Positions 42,162 to 50,941 of a stretch of DNA of 64,000 nt are shown piece after piece. Source of the stretch: Pokkaliibacter sp. MBI-7 (lineage in GTDB: Bacteria; Pseudomonadota; Gammaproteobacteria; Pseudomonadales; Balneatricaceae); NCBI RefSeq assembly GCF_029846635.1, contig NZ_JARVTG010000002.1:2114786-2178785 (forward strand), given 5' to 3'. Within the stretch, counting starts at the first letter, position 1, and each line of letters begins with the position of its first letter. A program made the translations under genes and the position numbers. A model generated the notes under the pieces. The model saw only the letters and a list, made by a program, of their open reading frames with translations, did no database searches and had not been told where the DNA came from.

Positions 42162-45089
42162 ATGATGGGAGTCATGGAGAAGTTGCGGAGCGCCTTTGCT
42201 CTGCAGGGCGATGGTAAACACGTTGTGTCCCTGGCAGACGGGTCCACGCATGAGCGTATTTCGCGCTCAAACATGACCATCGCAGACGAGCAGGCGTTTA
42301 TGAATAAGGGGCAGGAATTCAGCTCCTTTGTCGACCTGCTGCCCTGGGTGGATTACAACCATAAGCATCAGGTGTTTGAGCTGGAGGACGGGAGCTCGGT
42401 AGGCGTGGTGTTTGAGCTTAAGCCCGTGATTACCGAAGGGCGTGACGATGCATTTATCGAAAACGTCCGTTTTCAGGTGCAACAGGTACTGCAGTCATCC
42501 TTCGATGAATATGACACGGAGCCTTGGGTAGTGCAGCTTTACTGCCAGGATGAAACCAGCTTTAGCTCGTACCTGGAACATCTCGATGCCTATATCGATC
42601 CCATGATCGCGGATACCGAGTTTACTCAGGCCTATCTGAAGCAGATGGAAGGCCATTTGCGGGGGATCAGTAAGCCCGGCGGACTGTTTGAGGACACGGC
42701 AGTGACGCGCAACCCCTGGCGTGGCCAGATCCGCCGCACTCGCCTGGTGTTGTACCGACGTTTTGAGGCGAACTTTTCCCTCAAAGGCCACTCGACTGAG
42801 GATGAGTTTGAGACGGCGGTGCAGGACATCAATGACACCTGTGCCCGTCTGGTGGCAAACCTGGAGTCCATCGGGATCGATGTCCAGCGCTGTGATGGCC
42901 GCAGTGTGTTTCAGTGGCTACTGCCCTGGTTTAACCCCTGCCCCACGCTGACGCAGGGTGATACGGAAGCGCTCGGCCGGCTTGCACACTATGTCGATGA
43001 GGAGCCCCCTGAGGGGCGAAGTCCGCTGCTGGACGATTTCTCCGAGTGCCTGATGTATTCCCACCCGGCATCGGATGTGAATCGCGGTGTCTGGCTGTTT
43101 GATCGTATGCCCCATCGCGTGATCATGATGAATCGATTCAAGCAGGTACCTCGCCCCGGCATCCTGACAGCGGAGTTGCGACGTGGCCGCATGGTCAATT
43201 CGCTATTCGACTCCCTCCCGGAGTCCACCATCATGACCATGACGATGGTGATCACGCCACAGGACTCAATCGAAGCCCATATCGATAAAATCCGGGACAG
43301 CTCGTCCGGCCATTCCAATGATGCAACAGCGGCACGTAAAGAGTGTGATGTGGCACAGCGTAAGCTGCTGGCCGGTGACAAAATGTGCCGTTTTTCATTG
43401 GCCTTCTATGTCCGTGGTCAGGATATGGCCCAGTTAAATGAGCGTACCAACCAGATTATTGCCGTCACGCAGACAGCAGGTATCGAAATGGTGGATCCGC
43501 GCCATGAGGTAGCACCGCTCAATAGCTATCTGCGCTGGCTGCCTATGAACTACAAGCCACATGAGGACCGCAAGCACTGGTATGTCAATCTGGCGTACTT
43601 TGATCATCTGGCCTCGATTGTGCCCATCTTTGGCCGCGCCGTCGGTACCGGCAATCCCGGTTTTACGGCGTTCAACCGGGGCGGTGGCCCTCTTACCTTT
43701 GACATGCTCTCCACCGCTGACCGGGCAAAAAATGCGCACATGCTGTTGCTGGGGCCGACAGGGGCCGGTAAGTCCGCCACCCTGGTGGCCATGCTGACGC
43801 AAGTGCTGGCCATCCATCGTCCCCGTGTCTTTTTGATTGAGGCCGGTAACAGCTTTGGGTTGTTTGCGGACTACTGTCAGTCACTGGGGCTCAGCGTCAA
43901 TAAGGTGTCGCTCAAACCGGGTTCGGGGGTACGTCTGAACCCCTTTGCCGACAGCCATTTGTTGTTCGAGTCAGGACGAAGCTATGACCCGGATGACATC
44001 AGCGATGATGAGGCTGACGACAGTGATGATGATGAAGGCGATGCGCAGCGGGATGTGCTGGGTGAAATGGAAGTGGCTGCCCGGCTGATGATTACCGGCG
44101 GTGAAGAGGCTGAAATCAAAGAGTACAAGCGGCAGGACCGCTCGGCGGTGCGTCGGGCCATTCAGCAGGCAGCGGAAGAGGCGTACGCCGGGAAACGGCA
44201 GATGACCGCACCGGACCTGCAGCGCGCCATGCGTGCCATGGCCCGTGATCCGGATCAGTCTGAGACCCGCCGCTTACGTATCGAGGGCATGGCGGATGCG
44301 CTCGATCTCATGTGTGCACCGGGCTCGTTTGAGGAAGAGATGTTCGCCAAAGAAGGTACCCCCTGGCCAGAAGTGGACGTCACTGTGGTGGATCTGGCCA
44401 CGTTATCGCGTGAGGGTTACGAGGGGCAGTTATCCCTCGCACTGATCTCACTGTTTAACCACATCAACAACATTGCCGAGCGTGACCAGTTCTCAGGGCG
44501 GCAGATCGTGGTGCCTATCGATGAGGCGCACATTGTGACGGTCAACTCGCTACTGGCTCCCTATGTGGCCAAGATCGGCAAGATGTGGCGAAAGCTGGGG
44601 GCCTGGTTGTGGCTGGCCACCCAGAACATGGACGACTTCCCGGACTTTGCCAAGAAGCTACTGGGGCTTTGTGAGTGGTGGATCCTGCTGGTGATGGAGC
44701 CTGCCGAAGTAGAGCAGGTGGCGCGCTTCAAGACACTGAGTGCCGATCAAAAACACCTGGTGTTGTCCGCCCAGAAGGAAAAGCACAAGTACACCGAAGG
44801 GGTGGTGCTCAGCAAGAATCTGCAGATGCTGTTCCGCTCAGTCCCGCCCAGTTTGTATCTGGCGTTGGGGATGACGGAGAAGGAGGAAAAGAAAGCCCGT
44901 AAGGGGTTGATGGATGAGCACGGTGTCTCTGAGCTGGAGGCGGCCCTGATGATCGCTCAGAAGCTGGACAAGGCGCGGGGATTGGGAGTCAGCAGTTCTG
45001 CCGGCATTAGCAGCGAGCTCTGCCAGCATCTGAATCCAGACGGGATCTATTCGCCGAAGAAGCCGGCATGGTACCCCCACCCGTACTGA
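42162..45089 (+). CDS. VirB4/TraC-like conjugation ATPase (PFL_4706 family, TIGR03744)
   Basis: 975 residues. Walker A GPTGAGKS lies at 531-538 and the Walker B strand reads RQIVVPIDEAHIV. Other family segments are LPWVDYNHKHQVFELEDGSS, WLPMNYKP, FLIEAGNSFGLFADYCQ and LATQNMDDFPDFAKKLL. An acidic insertion (DDISDDEADDSDDDEGD) lies near residue 615. GAGGAAG precedes the ATG. It should energise assembly of the mating channel. The transfer operon is interrupted after this gene. Confidence 0.96.
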   Translation: MMGVMEKLRSAFALQGDGKHVVSLADGSTHERISRSNMTIADEQAFMNKGQEFSSFVDLLPWVDYNHKHQVFELEDGSSVGVVFELKPVITEGRDDAFIENVRFQVQQVLQSSFDEYDTEPWVVQLYCQDETSFSSYLEHLDAYIDPMIADTEFTQAYLKQMEGHLRGISKPGGLFEDTAVTRNPWRGQIRRTRLVLYRRFEANFSLKGHSTEDEFETAVQDINDTCARLVANLESIGIDVQRCDGRSVFQWLLPWFNPCPTLTQGDTEALGRLAHYVDEEPPEGRSPLLDDFSECLMYSHPASDVNRGVWLFDRMPHRVIMMNRFKQVPRPGILTAELRRGRMVNSLFDSLPESTIMTMTMVITPQDSIEAHIDKIRDSSSGHSNDATAARKECDVAQRKLLAGDKMCRFSLAFYVRGQDMAQLNERTNQIIAVTQTAGIEMVDPRHEVAPLNSYLRWLPMNYKPHEDRKHWYVNLAYFDHLASIVPIFGRAVGTGNPGFTAFNRGGGPLTFDMLSTADRAKNAHMLLLGPTGAGKSATLVAMLTQVLAIHRPRVFLIEAGNSFGLFADYCQSLGLSVNKVSLKPGSGVRLNPFADSHLLFESGRSYDPDDISDDEADDSDDDEGDAQRDVLGEMEVAARLMITGGEEAEIKEYKRQDRSAVRRAIQQAAEEAYAGKRQMTAPDLQRAMRAMARDPDQSETRRLRIEGMADALDLMCAPGSFEEEMFAKEGTPWPEVDVTVVDLATLSREGYEGQLSLALISLFNHINNIAERDQFSGRQIVVPIDEAHIVTVNSLLAPYVAKIGKMWRKLGAWLWLATQNMDDFPDFAKKLLGLCEWWILLVMEPAEVEQVARFKTLSADQKHLVLSAQKEKHKYTEGVVLSKNLQMLFRSVPPSLYLALGMTEKEEKKARKGLMDEHGVSELEAALMIAQKLDKARGLGVSSSAGISSELCQHLNPDGIYSPKKPAWYPHPY

Positions 45090-45270
45090 AGGTGCGCAGC
45101 TGTATCGGCAGGCGTGTCAGTCACTCCGTAGCAGGGCTGGCTGGAGCAGTTTACACCCAGCCTGACTGCGGCAGTCGGTAGGCTGACAGAGCATCGTGAG
45201 GGGCAGGATAACGTGGAGGGGACAGCAAAGGGTGACGGTGTGTGAGCACGTCACCCTTTGTTATTGGTGG
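45090..45270. other. Spacer with terminator after the VirB4-like gene
   Basis: Contains repeated CAGCCTG/CTGCGGCAG-type inverted words near 45140-45180 and the terminator at 45227-45262. No gene. Confidence 0.4.
45227..45262. terminator. Bidirectional terminator between convergent genes
   Basis: Stem AAAGGGTGACG/CGTCACCCTTT, A-rich on the left arm and T-rich on the right, between the VirB4-like gene and the minus-strand gene ending at 45271. Confidence 0.8.
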
Positions 45271-45570
45271 TCAGGGGGTGGGCGGCGCCAGTGAGGCCAG
45301 GCCAGCCTGGCGCCACTGTGGTACCGGCCAGTGATACTGGTTCTGCACTTCGATCCACCAGGACTCGGGTAGCGGTGGCAGGATGCCACGGGCCTCTGCG
45401 ATAGCCACACAACCCATGATGGTGGTCAGGGGCATGGAAAAGGCGTGGTAGTTATCGCGCATGGCAAACAGCAGGGGGTCGTCGCAGCACTGGCTGGGCG
45501 GTGAGGACGGTGCCAGGGGCGGATCTGCCAGGGTGGCGGGATTGCGTTGGGCCTGGTCCAGTTCGGACAT
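45271..45570 (-). CDS. Unknown small protein
   Basis: 99 residues, Pro-rich N-terminal third, then LLFAMRDNYHAFSMPLTTIMGCVAIAEARG and a Trp-rich C-terminal part. GAGGAGA at the right distance selects the start at 45570 inside a longer frame. It is the first gene of the cargo inserted into the transfer operon. No family recognised. Confidence 0.65.
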   Translation of the reverse strand: MSELDQAQRNPATLADPPLAPSSPPSQCCDDPLLFAMRDNYHAFSMPLTTIMGCVAIAEARGILPPLPESWWIEVQNQYHWPVPQWRQAGLASLAPPTP

Positions 45571-45783
45571 GGTGGTCTCCTCGGGGATGGGGGTGGATGT
45601 GGGCAGTGTGGGCAAACAGGCGGGGCTGTGCGATGGGAAACTCTCGCTATGGCACAGAGGGTTACATGACCCTGTAATGAACCGGAACTGGTGGACGTTC
45701 TTGTTTACTTAATTAGCAATCGTTTCGATGACTGGTGTAGTCCAGTTGAGTCAGTGCTTTCTTCACGATGTCCAAGGAGGGTC

Positions 45784-46716
45784 ATGGTGTCTTTGTCTTC
45801 TGCTTTCGTCTTTCCTTCTGCCGCTGTTCAGGCTGGTGATCCCTCTCCTTCTCTGTCTGCCTGGATGCGTTCGGCGCTGTCGCTGGACGGTGCCGGGTCA
45901 ATGTCGTCTGCAGCGTCACCGGAGGGGGCGGGGATTCTGCGTCTCTCCCCTACTCTCAGTCAGCTAACACAATGGCTGCGTCAGGCTCAGCAACGGCTGA
46001 TCCGGCACCGTGCAGCACTGGAACCTGGGGTGCCGGAGGTGTTGTATGTGGCCACGTCGCTGGATGCAGAAACGCTGGGGACCGGCTTTGCATTGATGGG
46101 AGACTGTGAGATGGCCCGCTGTTACTGGCAACGGGCCTGTCAGTATGGTTTACAGCCGCTGCGCATGGCTCAGGAAAGGCCGGATGATGACCCGGTGCTC
46201 ATACAGGGGACGACGGCCTGTGATGTCCTTCGTCTGGTGGTATGTGCGCTGGCTGCGGGTGATCGTGATCTGCAGGAGGAGATCCTGCAGCAGTACCCGA
46301 CCTGTCCCCTTCGCCTCACGCGCCAGGTACCGGTGCTGGATGGTATGGCTGACAGTATTCTGCAGGCCATGGCTGCCTGTTTGGCGGGCTATGCGGACAT
46401 AGCCCGGCAGGTACTGCAGCTGGGCATGGGGCAACTGCCGGAGGATCCTGCCCTGTCCGGCTGTTATCAGGGGCTGGTGAACATGGCCTGGGCGCTGCTG
46501 GGGATACTGAACCAGGATCAGGACACCTTTAATGCCGGTCTGATGGGACAGTTGGCTGTGCATTATCAATGGGCGCTGTGCAGTGGCCGGGATGAGGAGG
46601 AAGCCTATATCTGTCTGTCGGCACTGGCCATGGTCAATCTGGGGTTGCAGTGCGGCCTTGAGCAGCAGGTATTTGATCTGTTGATTCCGCAGGGATTGAT
46701 CTGTCAGACCGGGTGA
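45784..46716 (+). CDS. Unknown helical-repeat protein
   Basis: 310 residues. After a Ser/Ala-rich N-terminus it is all helical, with repeated A..Y...L hairpin-like units (ALMGDCEMARCYWQRACQYG, ILQAMAACLAGYADIARQVLQLGM, ALLGILNQDQDTFNAGLMGQL), as in TPR-like or immunity-type helical proteins. A perfect AAGGAGG lies 5 bases before ATG 45784. No exact family; the assignment as a helical-repeat protein is by eye. Confidence 0.65.
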   Translation: MVSLSSAFVFPSAAVQAGDPSPSLSAWMRSALSLDGAGSMSSAASPEGAGILRLSPTLSQLTQWLRQAQQRLIRHRAALEPGVPEVLYVATSLDAETLGTGFALMGDCEMARCYWQRACQYGLQPLRMAQERPDDDPVLIQGTTACDVLRLVVCALAAGDRDLQEEILQQYPTCPLRLTRQVPVLDGMADSILQAMAACLAGYADIARQVLQLGMGQLPEDPALSGCYQGLVNMAWALLGILNQDQDTFNAGLMGQLAVHYQWALCSGRDEEEAYICLSALAMVNLGLQCGLEQQVFDLLIPQGLICQTG

Positions 46717-46735
46717 GTTGCCCCGGTGGTGACGC

Positions 46736-47062
46736 TCAACACTGCTGGCACAGTTGTTCTTTGGGCAGTAGCTCCAGTTCGGTAATACGCAGGTAGGTTC
46801 TGATCAGTTGAGCTATGGCCACCCCGTGCAGCACTAAGGCGATACTGCCTTCATTCAAGAAGCTGGTGAGGTTAACGCCGTCTGTATCGCAGAGCACGCC
46901 TCTGGCCAGTATCACCAGGGCTAATAGCAACCATCCGCTGGCCCAGTAAATTCCCCGTGAAAGCGTTGTCTGCTTCAGTACCTCCAGGCAGTCCTGGTAG
47001 GTGGTGTAGTCCTGTGCGTCCTGTTGCAGTGGGCTGGCAGGGTGTGCGGTGTTCGGTGACAT
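46736..47062 (-). CDS. Small membrane protein
   Basis: 108 residues with two hydrophobic segments (ASGWLLLALVILARGVLC and GSIALVLHGVAIAQLI) and a Cys-containing C-terminus (QLCQQC). GGACGGA precedes the start. It converges with the helical-repeat gene 20 bases away. No family recognised. Confidence 0.6.
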   Translation of the reverse strand: MSPNTAHPASPLQQDAQDYTTYQDCLEVLKQTTLSRGIYWASGWLLLALVILARGVLCDTDGVNLTSFLNEGSIALVLHGVAIAQLIRTYLRITELELLPKEQLCQQC

Positions 47063-47290
47063 GGGTCCGTCCGGTGGTGAATGTGTAACATATGTAACGG
47101 CTGAGTATCATATTGTTGCAGTGCAGTTCCCACCACCCTCTCACCCTCTTCCCCTTTGGTCGCAGGGGTGATGATGGCCACGGCGCGTGTAAACCCTCTT
47201 CGGGGCGGTGAGGGTTGTTTGCTGTGGCAGCGTATGGGCTTTGGCAGGATGGCGGCATACCGTCTGTGACAGGGTGAAGGAGAACAAGGC
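47063..47290. other. Divergent intergenic region
   Basis: Lies between the minus-strand membrane protein and the plus-strand small gene. It includes an AT-rich ACATATGT palindrome near 47089 that may be part of a promoter. No gene seen. Confidence 0.35.
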
Positions 47291-47494
47291 ATGACCTCGA
47301 TGAGGGAGACAGCGGAAGCGCCGGTGGTGGCTGCGGTGGCCGCGATTGAGTATGCGTTGCAGCTGGGGTCAGGGGATGACGGACTGGTGTTTCTGCGCTG
47401 CTGGTCGGAGGGAGAGTTTGATGTCATCCGGGCCGAGTGGCCAGAGGCGCCCGAAGAAGTGTTTGGTGCTGATCCGCTGTACAAGGCTGGCTGA
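47291..47494 (+). CDS. Unknown acidic small protein
   Basis: 67 residues, acidic (EGEFDVIRAEWPEAPEEVFGADP). GAAGGAGAA ends 6 bases before ATG 47291, a strong ribosome binding site that argues for a real gene. No family recognised. Confidence 0.62.
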   Translation: MTSMRETAEAPVVAAVAAIEYALQLGSGDDGLVFLRCWSEGEFDVIRAEWPEAPEEVFGADPLYKAG

Positions 47495-47597
47495 ATCAGT
47501 GGCAGGCCAGCCTGGCTGTGGCAGTTCGTGATAGTAGAAGGGCTGAGGCAGTTTTTGTGTGGAAATGACTGGAAGCGGTTCTGAGAGGCTGAAGCAG

Positions 47598-47954
47598 TCA
47601 GTCGATGGTTGAGTCGAGGCAGAAGGTGCGGGCCAGGCGACTCAGGTATTGCCTGTTGCGGTGGGCGTAGCACTCGGGGCGCCGGATGGCGATATGGCGC
47701 GGTGCCTCTATGCCGATCCATACCTGCTGCTGCGACTCGGTGTCTTTGACATCGTAGACAAGCAGGATGATCTGGTGGCCATCGGGTTGGGTGAGGACGA
47801 TGCGCTCACCGCGATTCCGGTTAAGGATCAGGTGGCCATGCCATTGGGCTTTGAGCAGGGTCTGCTGAAAGTACGGGCGCTGCTTGATGGCGATCAGGTA
47901 GCGGATAAGGCCGAAGGCCATCCGGGCAGTAGGGGCATGAAAAGCGTGGGACAT
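47598..47954 (-). CDS. CsrA/RsmA-like RNA-binding regulator with N-terminal extension
   Basis: 118 residues. The second half matches CsrA: LILNRNRGERIVL corresponds to LILTRRVGETLMI, VWIGIEAPRHIAIRRPECY to VRIGINAPKEVAVHREEIY. The key Arg of the C-terminal strand is kept (IRRPE). About 40 residues precede this domain and 15 follow, so it is roughly twice the size of chromosomal CsrA. CsrA proteins bind GGA-containing hairpins in mRNA leaders to alter translation. AGGA at the right spacing favours the start at 47954 over a GTG at 47993. It is divergent from the next gene across a large inverted repeat. Confidence 0.8.
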   Translation of the reverse strand: MSHAFHAPTARMAFGLIRYLIAIKQRPYFQQTLLKAQWHGHLILNRNRGERIVLTQPDGHQIILLVYDVKDTESQQQVWIGIEAPRHIAIRRPECYAHRNRQYLSRLARTFCLDSTID

Positions 47955-47980
47955 CGGTTCCATCCTGGAGTCAGTAGATT

Positions 47981-48031
47981 GCCAGCCTGCCACCTGCTGT
48001 TTCGCCTGTTTCCAGTAGGTGGCAGGCTGGC
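47981..48031. repeat. Large inverted repeat between divergent genes
   Basis: 19-bp arms (47981-47999 and 48013-48031), GCCAGCCTGCCACCT... and its complement, with one G/T mismatch and a 13-base loop. It lies immediately upstream of the CsrA-like gene and 100 bases upstream of the plus-strand gene. No T-tract follows. Confidence 0.85.
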
Positions 48032-48133
48032 TTGGGTATTGTTGAAAGGTTGCCCTGCCCTGTCAATGCGGTGGAGGGCATGTTGAAACGGTCTGGAATG
48101 AATCCGGGCCATGAACCGAATAAGGAGAGAACT

Positions 48134-48433
48134 GTGAACAAGCGCCCCGGTGGACCCGGTGTGGTGGTGCCGTTGTTTGGTGAGCGCACGTCGCCACCTG
48201 CTGCTGGTGCGGTCAATTCCATCAACAGGCCAGTGCCGGATTATCGGCATGAGTATCCTTGTTCGGTACTTGATGTGGCAGCGGGTGTGGTGCATGTCAC
48301 CGTGCTGGCCACGTCGGAAACAGTGGCGCTTGAGGAGGCCTATCAGGCGGCCAAGCGACGTGGCTGCCGCAACATTATCGATATGGCCATAGGGCACATG
48401 ACCGAGCAGGAAATGGCCAACCGGCCTCAGTAA
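48134..48433 (+). CDS. Unknown small protein
   Basis: 99 residues. Gly/Pro-rich N-terminus (NKRPGGPGVVVPLFGERTSPP) and a compact C-terminal part (VVHVTVLATSETVALEEAYQAAKRRGCRNIIDMAIG). GTG start with AAGGAGAG at 48122-48129. No family recognised. Confidence 0.62.
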   Translation: MNKRPGGPGVVVPLFGERTSPPAAGAVNSINRPVPDYRHEYPCSVLDVAAGVVHVTVLATSETVALEEAYQAAKRRGCRNIIDMAIGHMTEQEMANRPQ

Positions 48434-48555
48434 CTCGGTCTCAGTACAGCGTCAGTAGTAAGGTACAGGGGGATGTCAGTGGCAAGCACTGACAGCGACA
48501 GTCGGCTGTGGCAGGTCAACTGGTGTATTCAATGACAATCAATAAGGAGTGCAGC

Positions 48556-49131
48556 GTGGGGATAACCGCCAGGGTAAAGGCAGGTGTGGGTGTGATGGTA
48601 TTGGCATCGGTGGGGTTGTTAGCCGGCTGCGATCTGTATACCAAGGACGGCAGCTGCGTTACTTGTTCAATCAAGGATCCGTTTGGGATTGTGTCCGTCA
48701 GCTCAGGGACCACCACGGATAACAGTGGTCCGCGCAGCATCGGCCTGGGCGCCCCGAACAACGCTCCCTATTCCGAAGGGCGCCATGTCGTGAGTATGGC
48801 CGTGAATCAGGATGTGGATCTGGTGTTTATTCGGATGAAACGGGAGTTTGGTTTTCAGTCCCCGGAAGAGCTGAGAGCTGCCCGTGGCGACCTGGCTTCC
48901 CGCATGAGAATGCAGGACGCTGGATGGCGTTATGAGGCCACACCGGGTGTGACCTATCACATGCGCAGTGATGCGACCGTGAGCGGTCAGGATATTGTGC
49001 TGGATATGGTGATCGACAAGCTGGGCTCAGGCAAAGCGGCCCTGACCATGACGTATCGTAATCCTGCCGGTGCCAATGTCAGTCAGCTGGAGTCGGCACT
49101 GAAAGCCCGTGTCAAAAAGGCGCTGGGCTAA
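48556..49131 (+). CDS. Unknown lipoprotein
   Basis: 191 residues. GTG start chosen for AAGGAG at 48543-48548. The signal peptide ends in VGLLAGC, a good lipobox. The mature part contains HVVSMAVNQDVDLVFIRMKREFGF and later KLGSGKAALTMTYRNP, possibly a beta-rich periplasmic domain. No family recognised. Confidence 0.7.
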   Translation: MGITARVKAGVGVMVLASVGLLAGCDLYTKDGSCVTCSIKDPFGIVSVSSGTTTDNSGPRSIGLGAPNNAPYSEGRHVVSMAVNQDVDLVFIRMKREFGFQSPEELRAARGDLASRMRMQDAGWRYEATPGVTYHMRSDATVSGQDIVLDMVIDKLGSGKAALTMTYRNPAGANVSQLESALKARVKKALG

Positions 49132-49340
49132 GTGTAAAGGCCTGGATCCCTGATCGGCCTATCTGATCTCACTGCCAGGTTGATCCTGGCAGTGTTGTTT
49201 TGGGCACGCAAACGGTAAGGCGGCTGTCCCTTGTGCCAGTTCAATGACGCCCACTGGGGTGGTATCTATATCGATTCAGGCGCATTGTGTTCAATGATCA
49301 CTTTCTGGCCATAACAAAAACAATCGAGAAGGAGTTCGCT

Positions 49341-49775
49341 ATGCCATCGGCTATTGCTCAACCACTATCCGTGTCCCTCGATATGGATGACCTGACGACT
49401 GATGCCGCTGAACCCAACCCCACCGATGTCGTCATGGACCTGTACCGTGAGTGTGAGGGAGCACTGTCGGTGCTGAGAGACCGTGCACTGACGCTCCAGC
49501 GTATCTATGACGGTGAAATGCTACTGAGTGATGAGGTGATGCAGAGCGCGCGGGAGGCCTGCATGGTCATTCGACAGATGGAGGCCAAGGCCCGACGCAA
49601 GGCGGTGGCCATCGCCGGTCAGGTGCGGGAGGGGGCCTGTGAAGATGATAAGCGCTGGATGGCATACCAGATGGCGGTGCTGAAGGAGGCCAACCAGCTG
49701 ACCACCGAGGTACAAAAACAGATGAAAGAGATTCTGTACTGGGCCGAGCCGGTACTGATCGATTCCCAACCGTGA
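49341..49775 (+). CDS. Unknown helical protein
   Basis: 144 residues, helical and charged (VMDLYRECEGALSVLRDRALTLQRIYDGEML, RQMEAKARRKAVAIAGQVREG). AAGGAG at 49329-49334 supports ATG 49341 over an upstream in-frame ATG. No domain recognised. Confidence 0.65.
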   Translation: MPSAIAQPLSVSLDMDDLTTDAAEPNPTDVVMDLYRECEGALSVLRDRALTLQRIYDGEMLLSDEVMQSAREACMVIRQMEAKARRKAVAIAGQVREGACEDDKRWMAYQMAVLKEANQLTTEVQKQMKEILYWAEPVLIDSQP

Positions 49776-49809
49776 TCCTGGATCACCCGTTACAAGGACG
49801 TCCCCCGTT

Positions 49810-50157
49810 ATGCAGCACGATATGAAGCGCGCCAGTCTGTTCGTCATGGTACCGATGATGTTACTGGCATGGATCAGTGCAGACAGTTATGTCGATTACC
49901 GTCGGGGTCAGGAGGTGGCCGAGTTCTACGGCGAAGGCCACTACAGCCTGCTGATAGCACCGATTCCGGTAGGCAATATGATGGGGGTGAAGGTCGTCCC
50001 GGATCTGGAGGGGCGCTGTGAGCCCCATCCTCCGGTGGATATGATCCCCTTCAAGCAGGAAGGGGATTCAGTGACCGTGCTCTGTGGACAGTGGCCACAC
50101 TCACACCAGCTGCAGCTGGGATATGTGCCGAAGGAGTTGATCCTGCATGGTCTGTAG
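49810..50157 (+). CDS. Unknown exported or membrane-anchored small protein
   Basis: 115 residues with an N-terminal basic-hydrophobic segment (MKRASLFVMVPMMLLAWISADS) that is a signal peptide or anchor, then SLLIAPIPVGNMMGVKVVPDLEG. AAGGACG precedes the start at moderate distance. No family recognised. Confidence 0.6.
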   Translation: MQHDMKRASLFVMVPMMLLAWISADSYVDYRRGQEVAEFYGEGHYSLLIAPIPVGNMMGVKVVPDLEGRCEPHPPVDMIPFKQEGDSVTVLCGQWPHSHQLQLGYVPKELILHGL

Positions 50158-50212
50158 AGGGGACGGCCTTTTACGGTAAGCTGTGCCCTGGACGAACCCT
50201 GACACGAAACCG

Positions 50213-50893
50213 ATGGACCTCATGATGACTACCCCGCCTTCCCGCCCGAAGTTGAGTCTGAAGCGTAAAGTGGCTGCAGACACGGTGGAGGCTCCCTCCA
50301 CACCCGCTGTGGCCATACCGAGTACAAATGAACAGCCCCCTGTCAGTACGCCTTTAGCCAGTCCACCCGCAGCGGCGCCGGTGACACCTCCTCCTGCCAG
50401 TCAGCCCAAAAAACCGAAAACCTATGCTCAGGCCAGCCTGGAGATCGTGCGTACACACTTCCCCGACTGCCTGCCGGAGCCAGCTCAACCCTTGGGGATC
50501 GGTGTGGGTGAGCAGATCCGGACCATCGTGGTGACTGAGGCGATGGGGGTGTCACTGAAACGGGTGCGGGCTGCGCTCAAGGCCTACACCAGCCGCCGGC
50601 ACTATCTGATCGCGGTCTGGAAAGGAGCACGTCGTATCGGGCTGGACGGTCAGCCGCTGGAGGGAGCTGCTGGCGACATCTCCGAGGAAGCGCGGCAACT
50701 GGCTGCAGCCAGGCTGGTGATCCATTTCGGCTACGATGTCACCACGCGACGCGCCATTGCGCCTGACCAGCTGCCCGGGCGCGTAGCCACAGCGGAAGCC
50801 ACACTGAAGCACATCAAAGGCGGTGAGGACAACGGGGAGCCGGACGAGGGTGATCAGGCCACGGCACCTGTTGCTGTCACGGAAACCGAATAA
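50213..50893 (+). CDS. ProQ/FinO-domain RNA chaperone
   Basis: 226 residues. A Pro/Ala-rich, probably disordered N-terminal 75 residues leads into a FinO/ProQ domain: SLEIVRTHFPDCLPEPAQPLGIGVGEQI, then ALKAYTSRRHYLIAVWKGARRIGLDGQP and SEEARQLAAARL. It resembles ProQ (PLKIGI, RSALRLYTSSWRYL, GATRVDLDG). The acidic tail is not typical. Such proteins bind structured sRNAs and mRNA 3' ends; FinO controls transfer of F-type plasmids. The start could also be the ATGs at 50222 or 50225. Confidence 0.85.
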   Translation: MDLMMTTPPSRPKLSLKRKVAADTVEAPSTPAVAIPSTNEQPPVSTPLASPPAAAPVTPPPASQPKKPKTYAQASLEIVRTHFPDCLPEPAQPLGIGVGEQIRTIVVTEAMGVSLKRVRAALKAYTSRRHYLIAVWKGARRIGLDGQPLEGAAGDISEEARQLAAARLVIHFGYDVTTRRAIAPDQLPGRVATAEATLKHIKGGEDNGEPDEGDQATAPVAVTETE

Positions 50894-50941
50894 CGCTTTA
50901 GCACACTTAATAGCCGTTATCGGCGGCGGAGTGTGCACACC

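Noticed and set aside
45784..46716. Imm49-type immunity protein
   Set aside because: Only a general helical-repeat resemblance is visible; no diagnostic motif and no adjacent toxin gene support it.
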